DNA from: Lathyrus oleraceus
Lineage: Eukaryota; Streptophyta; Magnoliopsida; Fabales; Fabaceae
Reading direction: 5' to 3'
DNA: 64,000 nt
Assembly (NCBI RefSeq): GCF_024323335.1
Contig: NC_066581.1
Coordinates: 433,274,136-433,338,135, forward strand
The number at the start of each line of letters is the position of its first letter. Positions within the stretch are counted from its first letter, which is position 1. Below are positions 22,548-33,426 of this stretch, piece by piece. A program made the translations under genes and the position numbers. A model generated the notes under the pieces. That model was not told the origin of the DNA, searched no databases, and saw only the letters and a program-made list of their open reading frames with translations.

Positions 22548-24578
22548 TGTAACACCCCGATAATAATATGATAATTATTTAAATTAAGTTAATAATATAT
22601 TTATTAATTTAATTAGATAATTGGATTATTATTATTATTATTTTGGAATTATTGAATTATTATTATTATTGGGATAATAATATAAAAGTGGAAAATATAT
22701 AAGTGTGAAATAAGGAAAAAGAGTCTCATTTTGGAAAAGAAAGTTTTCACGTGAAACAGAGAAGCGATTGAGAAAGTGGAGAAAGGGAAAAGAGGCAGAG
22801 CAAGAGGAAGAAGATTGGAGAAGAGAAAAGCTTAGAGATTAGAGATTGCTGGATTAACTCAGGTAAGGGGGGTTTATCGTCGTTTAATGGGTATTATGGG
22901 TTAGCATGTAATGGGTAGTGATAAACCGTTGAATTGACCCTAATTGGGATGTTGAATGCTGAAAAATTATGTTGGATAAGCTGTGTTAAAACTGAAATTG
23001 AACCTGTATTTGTGTGAGTTGTGATTTCCCGAACGTATAGCTTTTTACGGAATCGGAATCGGAGGTCCGGAAGTCCTCCAACGGCGGAAAATGCGGAGAA
23101 TTCTGCATTCTGCTTTGTGTTAGCGCAGGAACAGCTTTCTGTCTTGCGTTAACCGGTTAACCCAGGGTGTTAACCGGTTAACACTGTTGCGAATTAGGAA
23201 AATGTGATGTTTTGCTTGCGTTAACCGGTTAACCCAGGGCGTTAACCGGTTAACACTGTTGTGATTGCTGAGATATTGCTGTTTGTGCTGCGTTAACCGG
23301 TTAACCCAGGGCGTTAACCGGTTAACACTGTTAAGTTTTGGGCAGGAAGCGTGTTTGTGCTGCGTTAACCGGTTAACCCAGGGCGTTAACCGGTTAACAC
23401 TGTTGAAAAGTGGGAAAATTGGTATTTTAATGTTGTGAACATAATTGGGGATTGGCCTATATCGGTGTGTGATATAGTAGGGATTATTTCCCGTTGTTTT
23501 GAGTAGGATAGGTATTAGTAGAGTGTGCTAATACTGTGATTGAATTATTTGGCATGACATGATATAATTATGTGATAAATATGCTGATGATGTGTGAAAA
23601 TATGCATAATGCTGTGAATGTATAAATTATGCATGTGTTAGTGAATGGACTGTTTTATGGCTTAGAGTGTGAGCATATGTCCATTGTGAATTGTTGTTTG
23701 ATGAGGTTGCATTGCTAGGTGAATTAGCATGCATATTGTGGCCTTTATGGTGGTAGCTAATTCCCATGGTGAGGAATTAGTGAGTAAATCATTGTAGATT
23801 GTTGTTGATGTTTGCATGCTAGGTGATTAGTGTGCATGGCATAGCCCTTGGGGTGGTAGCTAATTCCCATGGTGAGGAATTAGTGAGTGAGTCACTAGGT
23901 CTCAAATGAGTGGGACTAGTGAGCTTGGTAGCCGTACCTGGATTTGGTCGGTGAGGTTGAACTATATGTTCACGAAGAGTCGGTACCGCATGCATGGAGT
24001 CTCATTGCATAATATGTGTATGGCGTATAATATGAATGGATGTATTCCAATATTATACGTGTGTTTTTATTTGTATTGAGTATGATAATTGAATTGATGT
24101 GCCGTTACCGAATGTGTGATGTGATTAGGGTGATTAATGTGTTAATTTACTTAACATGACATGATATTTTATAATGCTTATTATATCGATTGAGGAACTC
24201 ACCCTTACAACTATTTTTCAGGTAACGAGCAATGAGTTGAGTAGAAGCTAATGCTTGGAGTCTAGTGTAGTCTCCTTAGTGGGTCATGCTCTGATAGATG
24301 TAACATCGGAAGGGAACATTTTAATTGTGTTGTTGATGATTGTTGAACCAGTTTACATGTAGTATGTTGCATGTTTTGAATGATCGATTTGATCTCTATC
24401 CGCTGCGTATTGTGCAATACTTTATGTTTTGAGTTAAATAATGAGCATGACTAAATATTATGGAAAATGGTGTGTGAAGTGATTGTGTGACACCCTTAAT
24501 TGCATATTACTCTGATTGATATACATATATATATTGTTATTTAATTAAATATTTAGGGTGTTTTAGAAGGGTGTTACA
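22548..24578 (+). repeat. 3' LTR of Tekay-2 (2031 bp)
   Basis: It aligns end to end with 15977-18010 with 14 substitutions and a 3-bp indel. It carries the G-box palindrome (22745-22756), the palindrome array (23148-23398) and hairpins at 23757-23780 and 23860-23883. Confidence 0.96.
23148..23398. repeat. Array of eight GTTAACCGGTTAAC palindromes, 3' LTR of Tekay-2
   Basis: It is the same length (251 bp) and layout as the 5' copy. Every one of the eight palindromes is intact in both LTRs, while several spacer bases between them have changed. Confidence 0.93.
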
Positions 24579-24583
24579 GTAGG
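24579..24583. other. Target-site duplication GTAGG, right copy (Tekay-2)
   Basis: Matches 15972-15976 exactly. Confidence 0.95.
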
Positions 24584-26380
24584 GATTATATCTATCTATT
24601 ACTGGATAGAATACCAAAGAGAGAATATTCGTCACCAGTTAGAATGAACATATCAAGGATAGACTCAGCAGGGGGAAGCAGGATTTACAACTACGTGTTA
24701 CTGGGAAGAAGACCGCAAAAAGGAGAAAACCCGTCATCAGTTAGGATGAACATATCAAGGATTAATTCTCTAGGGAATAAAAATTAGGGATTACAACTAC
24801 CTTTTTACTGGGTAGCAAAACCACAAAGGAACAATATCTGTCACCGGTTAGGATGAACATATCAAGGACATACTGTTTGGGGAAACGTGAAAACGAATCC
24901 AATGGGGAAAATATAGGAAGTAGATTACTTTTATCGGGTATTGGGATAAAGTAAAGTACTCAAAATCGAGAAGAATATTACCAGTTATTGGGTAATAGAC
25001 TCTCGGGGGACCAAAAGTATCTATCTAGGTAAGAGCTAGAAAGAAATGGTCAAACAAAGACTCAACCCAATGAGGATATAACTCAGGGGGAGTGGTTTCA
25101 TCCAAATAATTAGTCGGGGAGGAAACTGAAATAATAATCATCTACGAGGAAATAACTCAGTGGAGAATGAGAAAGGTTAAACTCTTTCTGCTTAAGGGGG
25201 ATGACACTCTACAATTGAAGGAGGACAGACACACCAAACCTGCATGGGGAAACATCATCACCAAAACAGAGAATCTGAATAATGAAAGTAAATGCAATAA
25301 AAATGCATAATGAAATATCTTATGTATGAATATGTATGTACATGATTATGGAGTCAAAACCATCACAAAGGATACAAATATCACAGATTTGAATCATCGC
25401 TACAACACTCGACTAATCTCGACTAGATGGAAACACAACCTGGAGAAACATGTTGGGGATGAACACAAATGATTCAGCTCTAAATGTCTCAATCCTGGAT
25501 AGGGAGAGAGAAAAAGATCTTCCGAGGATCCAAGTTGTCACCTCTGCGGAAAAATTTAGATCAATACCATATCAAATGGGAGACAACCTTGCAGAGGACC
25601 AAATAAAACACTACTCAAAATCAACACTGTCGGGAATCAAAAATGAACTCCGTCGGGGACTATGGAGGTGACCCACAAACTCAGCTGGGGATACTTGATT
25701 ACTGTTGGGGAGGAAAAGGTTACCAAACCAACTGCTTAGGGAAGACCAACAAGGCTTCTCACTTAAGGACTTACCTGTTCTTAGATTACTTTTGATATTA
25801 CTTATTGAAATTGATTTCTTTTTAAAGTAATTGCTTTCATTATTTAAGAAAAATGATTTTTATTATTTAATTTATTTCAAAATTATCATCATAAAATTCA
25901 ATTCTATTTAGCTGAAAAATAAATAAGAGTAGAAACAATTGGATAAAAAGCTCAACTTTATTTAATAGAATGGTAGTCTGTAAATGATAAGACTCCATAG
26001 ATCTTTACAAATAGTTGAAAATGGTAATTTACATGGAAAATGGCTACATTGAATATAATGACCATTACTCTCCTCCTACCAACTTCAATATCTGTTGCGC
26101 TCTTGGCTTCGGTTGAGAATGACGAATCAGAACCAACTGACTTGCTCAAAACTACTCCCATATGACTAGGGGATCAACCGACTGCAGTTACTTACCATAA
26201 TCCCTATTCTTTTGCATAGATTTCCCTAAGGTGTGGTATTCAATCTATCAGGATGAATTTTCTATTTTATGTCTCTAATTTTTGCCTGGATCGCCCTTGC
26301 GGATTTTCAATCCACCGAGACGCTCATTTTCTCCTAAGCCGCCCTTTTGGGTTTTCAACTTAGCGAGTTGTTCTTTTCTT
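24584..26380 (-). other. Ogre A 3' untranslated region, right part
   Basis: No gene is seen. From 24584 to about 24890 it continues the tandem array with GTCACCAGTTAG and CATATCAAGGAT elements. From 24890 to 25780 are looser GGGGA- and ACTCAG-rich segments (CTCAGCTGGGG, ACTCAGTGGAG), read on the minus strand as CCCC/CTGAGT repeats typical of Ogre 3' UTRs. From 25780 to 26160 it is AT-rich. Short open frames here look accidental. Confidence 0.7.
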
Positions 26381-27600
26381 TTTTAGGCGAAGTATTTCTT
26401 AACTGCATCGGCATTCACATGACGTGCTAACTCTTAACCATACATAGTTGTGAGAATCAAAGCACCGCATGAAAATGATCTCTTAACAACGTATGGGCCT
26501 TCATAATTAGGAGTCTATTTGCCCCTAACATCTGGTTTGAAAGATAGAATCTTCTTGAGCACAAGGCCACCTTCTCTAAACACACGAGGTCTGACCTTCT
26601 TATCAAATGCCTTCTTCATTCTCTGCTGGTATAACTGACCATGACACATGGCAGTCAATCTCTTCTCTTCAATCAAACTCTGCTGGTCATATCTGGTTTG
26701 ACACCATTAAGCTTCTGTCAACTTGGCCTCCATCAAGACACGCAATGATGGGATCTCAACCTATACTGGGAGCACAACTTCCATGCCATAAACAAGAGAA
26801 AAAAGGGTTGCTCCTGTTGAAGTGCGGATGGATGTACGGTACCCATGTAAAGCAAATGGGAGCATTTCATGTCAATCCTTATACGTCACAACCATTTTCT
26901 GAATGATCTTCTTGATGTTCTTGTTTGCAACTTCAACAATCCCATTCATCTTAGGTATGTAGGGAGAAGAATTATGATGTACAATCTTGAAGTCTTTACA
27001 AAGACCTTCCACCATATTATTGTTCAAGTTCGATCCATTGTCAGTAATGATCTTACTTGGCACACCATAACGACATATAATCTGATTTTTGATAAACCTT
27101 ACCATAACTTGCTTGGTTATATTTGCATACGATGCTGCTTCAACCCATTTTGTGAAGTAGTCAATAACCACCAGAATAAAACGATCTTCATTCGAAGCTT
27201 TAGGCTCAATCATACCAATCATATCAATTCCCCACATGGAGAAAGGCCATGGAGAGGAAATGACATTCAACAATGTCAGAGCAACATGAATATTATCGGC
27301 AAAAATTTGACACTTGTGGCATTTCTTCACAAACTTGTAACAGTCAGATTCCATTGTTAGCCAATAGTAACCTGCTCTCAACATCTTATTCTCCATAGCA
27401 TGTCCATTGGAATGAGTACCAAAGAAACTTCACGGACTTCAGTCATCAATAGGTCTGCTTTGTGTCTATCCACACATCTGAGCAAAACCATACCAAAGTT
27501 TCTCTTGGAAAGCACATCACCGTTCAGGTAGAAGTTGCCAACTAATCTTCTCAAAGTCTTCTTATCTTTCAAAGATGCCACAGGCGGGTAAATCTGACTT
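26380..27600 (-). pseudogene. Ogre A integrase (degenerate)
   Basis: On the minus strand, 27581-27378 holds the linker before integrase. Then 27396-26872 holds the zinc finger (AGYYWLTMESDC...CHKCQ) and the catalytic core with WGIDMIG, IITDNGSN and the Glu of GIVEVANKN, so D, D and E are present. The C-terminal domain down to about 26380 (VNADAVKKYF-type end) is readable only with stops and frame changes. The clade signature is Tat/Ogre. Non-functional because the frames are broken. Confidence 0.85.
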
Positions 27601-28480
27601 TAGAGGAAACACTTAATATTAAAATACCACGACTTCTCATCTTTGACCTCTTCAATGTCAAACAAATGAGATGGCCTATCAAGACGCATCACAGTCAGAT
27701 TAGGAACTTCATTCCAGAATTTCACCATAATCATGGAAGCCAACGTTGAAAGAGCATATGGCATCCAGTTTTCATCTCTTGGGATATGATGAAACTCAAC
27801 CTTTTCAAAGAAAGTTGAAATTCTCCTCGCATAATCTCTGTATGGTATCAAACCGGGTTGATTTGTCTCCCATTCACCTTTGATCTAATTCACAACCAAA
27901 GTTGAATCTCTATAGACGTCAAGATATTTGATTCTGAGATCAATGGCCTCTTCAAGCCCCATAATGCAAGCTTCATACTCTGCCATATTGTTTGTACACT
28001 TGCAAGTCAATCTATTTGTGAACGGAAAATGAGTGCCTTGAGGATTAATAATCACTGCCCCAATGCCATTACCATATGAATTAACAGCTCCATTAAATAC
28101 CATGCCCCAACGGGAACCAAGTTCTGGCCCTTCATCAAGCAATAGTTCATCATAGTCTTTCATCTTCAAGTTCAAGATCTCTTCATCAGGAAAATCATAC
28201 TACACTGACTGGTAATCTTCAATTGGTTGGTGAGCCAAATGGTCAGCCAATACACTACCTTTGACAGCTTTCTGAGATCGGTATTCAATATCATACTTAG
28301 ATAATAACATCTGCCAACGAACAATCCTCCCAGTTAAAGCAGGCTTCTCAAAAATTTACTTGATTGGATCCATTTTAGATATCAACCAAGTAGTATGATT
28401 CAACATATACTGGCGCAGACGCTTAGCAGCCTAAGCCAATGTGTAATAAGTCTTTTCAAGCATAGAATACCGAGTCTCAC
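27600..28480 (-). pseudogene. Ogre A RNase H domains (degenerate)
   Basis: The first RNase H tail (KEYAIYYLSKKF...) is followed by a linker and the additional archaeal-like RNase H typical of Tat/Ogre elements: GSRWGMVFNGAVN, then CTNNMAEYEACIMGLEEAIDL. The first acidic residue, D in VFDGAVN of Ogre C (about 49700), is N here. Stops separate the frames at 28175-27885 and 27851-27600. Confidence 0.82.
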
Positions 28481-29560
28481 AATCAGTGAACTTCTTACTG
28501 AGGTAGTAAATTGCATACTCTTTCTTCCCAATCTCATCTTGCTGACCAAGAACACAACCCATACTCTCTTCAAGCACAATCAAATACATGATCAATGGTC
28601 TTCCTTCAACCGGTGGAGATAGAATCGGAGGCTCGACCAGATACTCTTTGATACTGTCAAAAACTTTATGGCAATCCTCGGTCCAATCACAAGATTGATC
28701 TTTCCGATAAAGCTTGAGTATAGGCGCACATGTAGCAGTCATATGTGATATAAATCTTGATATATAATTCAAGCGACCGAGAAAACCTCTAACTTGCTTC
28801 TCAGTTTTGGGTGCAAACATTTTTTGTATTGCTTTGACCTTGGCAGGGTCAATCTAAATACCATTATCACTGACAATAAAGCCCAACAACTTACCAGAAC
28901 GAACACCAAAAGTACATTTATTGGGATTCAAGCAGAGTTTGTACTTCCTCAAACGCTGGAATAGCTTCAACAAATGCTCAACATGTTCTTCTTTTTCACT
29001 TGATTTGGCAATCATATCGTCGACATAAACTTCAATATCTTGATGCATCATATCATGAAAAAGAGTAGTCATAGCTCTTTGGTATATTGCACCAGTATTC
29101 TTTAAATCGAAAGGCATCACTCTATAACATAATGTTCCCCAGGGTGTAATGAATATGGTCTCCATATCTTCAGGTGCCATCTTAATTTAATTATAACCGG
29201 AAAATCCGTCCATAAACGAAAAGACTTTGAACTTAGTTGTATTGTCTACCAACATATCAATATGTGGCAGAGGAAATTCATCTTTCGAACTAGCCGTGTT
29301 CAAATCTCTATAATCAAACACATACGGACTTTTCCATCCTTCTTCAAAATAGGCACAATGTTGGCTACCCACTATGGATACTCGGAGGTTACAAGAAAAC
29401 CAACATCAATATGCTTCTACACTTCCTCTTTTATCTTAACTGTCATATTAGGATGAGTCTTCCTCAACTTCTGCTTGACTGGAAGGCATTCTGGCTTCAA
29501 CTACAGTCTATGCTCTACAATCTTAGAATCTAATCTAGGCATGTCTTGATAAGACCAAGA
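28431..29560 (-). pseudogene. Ogre A reverse transcriptase (degenerate)
   Basis: RT pieces run 29372-29187 (YRDLN, PLPHIDMLVD, MDGFSGYN then stop), 29180-28854 (ITPWGTLCYRVMPF, active site YVDD) and 28820-28431 (RGFLGRLNYISRF). The breaks are single stops between the frames. Tat/Ogre-type sequence throughout; the same region of Ogre C (50899-50072) is alignable. Confidence 0.87.
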
Positions 29561-29643
29561 AAACACATCAGAATATTCTTGAAGAAGATCAATCAACCCC
29601 TTTTTAGCCTCTAGACACAGTTAATACCCAATCTTGACTTCCT

Positions 29644-30249
29644 TCACATCATCTTCGAAACTGAAGTTGAGAACAAGAATAGGGTCGGATTCAGAGACAA
29701 ACCAGTATCGACCAACACATTTACGTCCTTCTTGTAGTTCATTGAAATATGGAGTGCAAGATTGTGATTCCTACCTTCCTCAGAAAGCTCCTCATTACAA
29801 AAACATAGATTATTACAGGAAGTAATGTTAGCAACATTGTGGTCAAACTGATCCACAGTAACATCGTGCTCAACATAGGCTTGTTCAAGCACCTTCTGCA
29901 ATGCCTCCCTATGTGCTTCAAAATTCATCAACAGAGACAACACCGAAATCTTTGACGGGGTTTGGAGCAGCTGCTCCACCACATTAAACTCACTTCTTTT
30001 TATCAATCGCAATACATCATCATCATCATCATTAGTCTTCAGCTTGCTGGATTCACCAGACTGACACACTGGAGCACTAACTGGACTCACCATTGGCATC
30101 TCCACCCTTTTACTAGTTGCAACATCTTCTACCTCCTTTGAAAAGACCAGACCGAAGACACGACCACTATGGGTCACCTTTGCAATATTAGCTATATTCA
30201 CCATATAATCTGCTACTGGTAAAGGAACCTGTTGACCATTTTCCATCAT
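29644..30249 (-). pseudogene. Ogre A protease, 3' part deleted
   Basis: The 201-codon frame matches the Ogre protease region at 63992-63408 up to the active site, which reads VLVDTGLSLN here against DTGSSLN there. Just after it the frame runs into text matching the pre-RT acidic spacer (out of frame). The rest of protease, the Ogre intron and the start of the RT exon have been deleted. Confidence 0.82.
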
Positions 30250-30261
30250 TATGGCATTATA

Positions 30262-31432
30262 CTAATAAGGCACAACTTTATCAAATGCATACGGAATAGG
30301 GCCCGCTAACTGTATTACTAATAGATATACCGATCTATTAACATTGTTACTGTTGCTGCTATCAAATTGGATTACAACCCGCTCAGGGGTCTTGAACACA
30401 TGCATGATTAGATTCATATTATCTCCCAAGTGACGGGACTGGAAAATTTGGATAAGACCTTCATCCATTAACCTCTGAATATCCCTCTTGACAATAACAC
30501 ATCCTCGAGGGTTCACACTGCAGATTGCATAACCATCATGATCATGCTCACATTCACTAACCATATAAGTATCCTTATGCATCTCTACTAAGGATCTTCT
30601 GATATAACGGACATCATAAGTTTTGAACTCACCAGGACAACCATCTACCATGTTGACTAAAGCATTACCGTGAGCAGGCAACGAATTAGCTTTCACATTA
30701 GGCGCTCGGTCCTCCATCCCACTCTTCACAAGCTTTTATGCTCCATACTTCAACGGGTAGCAGTTTTCTATGTCGTGGCCAGGGGCTCCCTGGTGAAAGG
30801 CACGACGAAGTTCATATTTGAACCACCATGGAAGTGGTTCGGGAATTTGTGGTGGATTTCTTGGTTGAATAAAGTTCTTGAGAACCAAAGATGGATATAA
30901 TTCTGCATAAGACATAGGAATAAGGTCAAAAGATACCTTTTCCCTCTCAAAACTTTGCTGGTTATTATTGTTGTTGTTGTAGTTGGTTCTTTGTTGCGGT
31001 TGTTGTTGACGTTGTTGTTGTTGAATCGGAACAGGTTGATTGTTGGAATTGTTGGAAAAATACAGGAATGACTGATGAAGCTTGACGTTGGTGCTGACGT
31101 GGTTGAGAACTCTTTCTGACATGAGGCATCCTCTGCCTCCCCATAGTTACTAAATTAGTTTCCCTCTCCTTCCTCTTGGAGAAACTACCATTGTACTTTT
31201 TGCTAGACGATGCTTCTTCTTTAGACAGACGTCCTTCACGTACTCCTTCTTCTAACCTTATCCCCATGTTTACCATTTCGGTAAAGCCATTGGGGGCACT
31301 GGCAATCATACATTCATACTAAAACAAACTCAAATTCTTTAGGAATATCTTCGTCATCTCTTTCTCTTCCAATGGTGGACTTATCTGGGCAGAAAGTTCC
31401 CTCATGAGCATACTCTTTGAATGTCTCCTTAT
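30262..31432 (-). pseudogene. Ogre A gag C-terminal part and gag-protease spacer
   Basis: Frames 31309-30965, 31122-30736 and 30729-30262 read through the end of gag. They include a Gln/Asn-rich stretch and the CCHC-like knuckle whose GAPGHDIENC half is intact but whose first Cys position is changed (ELRRAFHQGAPGH). The upstream gag lies beyond the solo LTR at 31433-33421. CTTAT at 31428-31432 is the left target duplication of that LTR. Confidence 0.8.
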
Positions 31433-31941
31433 TGTAAGACCCCAATTTTGACCCTAAGATCCCTCATGGCATCATAACATTGCATTTGCAGTGCCTCAAG
31501 GATCTTTAGCATCTTGGTTCCCTTTGCCTTTGGGTGGGACTCCTTGTGATTGGTTTGAGATCACCAAGCATGCTTGAATTATACATCATTGTTTCTCTTA
31601 CTTTTGTTTACTAACCAAAAGCACAAAAATGTGTCACTAACATCTTTTGTTTGAAGCTTGAGTATCATCCAAGACACTTTGTGGATTCTATTTAGATGAT
31701 CAGTCAACGCAAGGGAATGGCTTGAGATACTTCCAACAGGTTCAAATGGGGTCTATTTGTCAGTCAAAACGTTAATCTTGAAGGAGCAAAAGTTTGTTCA
31801 TGAGCTGTCATGCTCGCTAGGCGAGCAAAATGGGTCGCTTAGCGAGTCCCAAGAAAAGCCACCAGAATCACCTACGCTCAGAGGAATTTCTTGAACTGTC
31901 ATGCTCGCTAGGCGAAGCCCACGTGTTTAAAAAAAAACCAA

Positions 31942-32000
<59 letters not shown>

Positions 32001-33421
32001 AATATAACAGAAATTTTTTGGACTTGGGCCTCTCTCATTTGAGCCCACAGGTCCACAAAAATCAGGTTATAAATTCAGAGTTTCAGTGAAACAAAAGGGA
32101 ATTCTATTCCTATGACCCTGACAGGAAAAAGATAGTGAGAGAAGAGCTAACAGAGTTCAGAGCAACCTCCAGAGACTGAAGGGAACTCATCTGCAAAGAA
32201 CCAATTCCCTCTCATATAAACCTTAAGAGTGCTTTGCAAACCCAACCGGGAAATTCAATTTCATTCGATCTCTCCAGTCAGGTTTGCCTTATTCCCATTA
32301 CTTTATGCTTTTAATTTGAATGCTCTGAATGTATGAGATATTATGAGTGAATTTGATACCCTTTTCATGCATGTGTTTGACAAGAGGTTTAGGCCTCATA
32401 CCCTTGGTTGCTTTTTGTGAGCTTTTTATGGCATGATTCATGTGGTTACATTTTGATTTGGGGGCAACTCTTGATTACCCTATCTTGTTTCTCTAACTTG
32501 TTTGTTGAGTTACGTTTTGTGAGGGCTCATATGACTCTTGCAGAGATGGCTTGCCTGATGTTCCACTTTATTTGTGGGATACCACCTGGAGGTTTATTCC
32601 GATTACCTGTATTGACTTGCTTTCTTTGATGGTGTTTAGATTGGAAGAGTCTTTGGGTTTCTTATTTATCTAATTGTTGTTACTTCGGATCTTTATCCGT
32701 ATGGTAGATCTCTCGATCCCTTTACTTTTCCCACATGTTACCGCTTTCTTAGGTTTCGTATAGCCTCTCGTGGCATGTCAATTAAGGTAGCACGGTTCCT
32801 TCATCTAGGACTGCCCTTTTGCATGAGCATCCCTAAACACCCCAAACTCATTGATTTTTCTTCTCCTAAGAACACGTTATCTCCTTCTACTACAGGCGAG
32901 TAAGTCTCCAAAGTTCGAGCATCTGGTAGATTGCGTAGTAACGTCGTTCACCCCAAAACACACTCCTCTTTAACCCATAGGTAGCCGAGCTACGAAGACT
33001 CTGATTCTCAGATTCAGATGAGATACGTATGCAGTGGATGCGACGTCCGTGCGAGTCATTTTCTTTTGACCCTTCTTTTAGTAAGTAGTACATTAGATAA
33101 ACATACACGCTTTTCTCATCCCTTCAATCATGTTTGCACAAATAAATTTTCACAAAACAACAACCTTTGCAACAAATGTGAAAAGGGCTCCCTAGGAGTG
33201 ACCTAGGATGCTTTGGGTGCCTAACACCTTCCCATTGCATAACCAACCGCCTTACCCAGATCTCTGACATTTTTACTAGTTTTTGATTCGATAAAACTTT
33301 TAGGTTTTTGTTCGCTTTCTAACCATTCCTTTGGATAAATAGAAGTGCGGTGGCGACTCGACTTGTATGATTTACCTTAGATTTAGTCAATATCTCTAAT
33401 GGTAATGAATACCCCGCTACA
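31433..33421 (+). mobile_element. Solo LTR of an Ogre-type element (1989 bp), TSD CTTAT
   Basis: It starts TGTAAGACCCCAATTTTG and ends AATACCCCGCTACA. It is flanked by CTTAT at 31428-31432 and 33422-33426, and it interrupts gag of Ogre A cleanly. The start motif matches the minus-strand LTR start at 44478, and the end keeps the GGTGGCGACTC and CCTAACACCTTCCC text of Ogre LTRs. It contains three GCTCGCTAGGCGAGC-like short palindromes (31812-31918) and an AAAT microsatellite (31938-32001). No internal region remains, so it arose by LTR-LTR recombination. Confidence 0.9.
31938..32001. repeat. (AAAT)n microsatellite
   Basis: About 15 uninterrupted AAAT units inside the solo LTR, a likely polymorphic site. 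Confidence 0.9.
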
Positions 33422-33426
33422 CTTAT

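Larger units (their letters stand above)
15977..24578 (+). mobile_element. Tekay-2: complete Ty3/gypsy Tekay-type chromovirus (8602 bp)
   Basis: It is complete from 5' LTR to 3' LTR with primer site, intact gag-pol, polypurine tract and perfect GTAGG target duplications. It inserted into the tandem-repeat 3' UTR of Ogre A. By hand count the LTRs differ by 14 substitutions and one 3-bp ATT indel over about 2031 bp (near 0.7%). At a rate of 1.3e-8 per site per year that would be roughly a quarter of a million years. It looks competent for autonomous movement. Confidence 0.97.

Noticed and set aside
25450..25671. 73-codon + strand frame as a small host gene
   Set aside because: No domain, lies in the Ogre A 3' UTR, and no promoter or splice context is visible.
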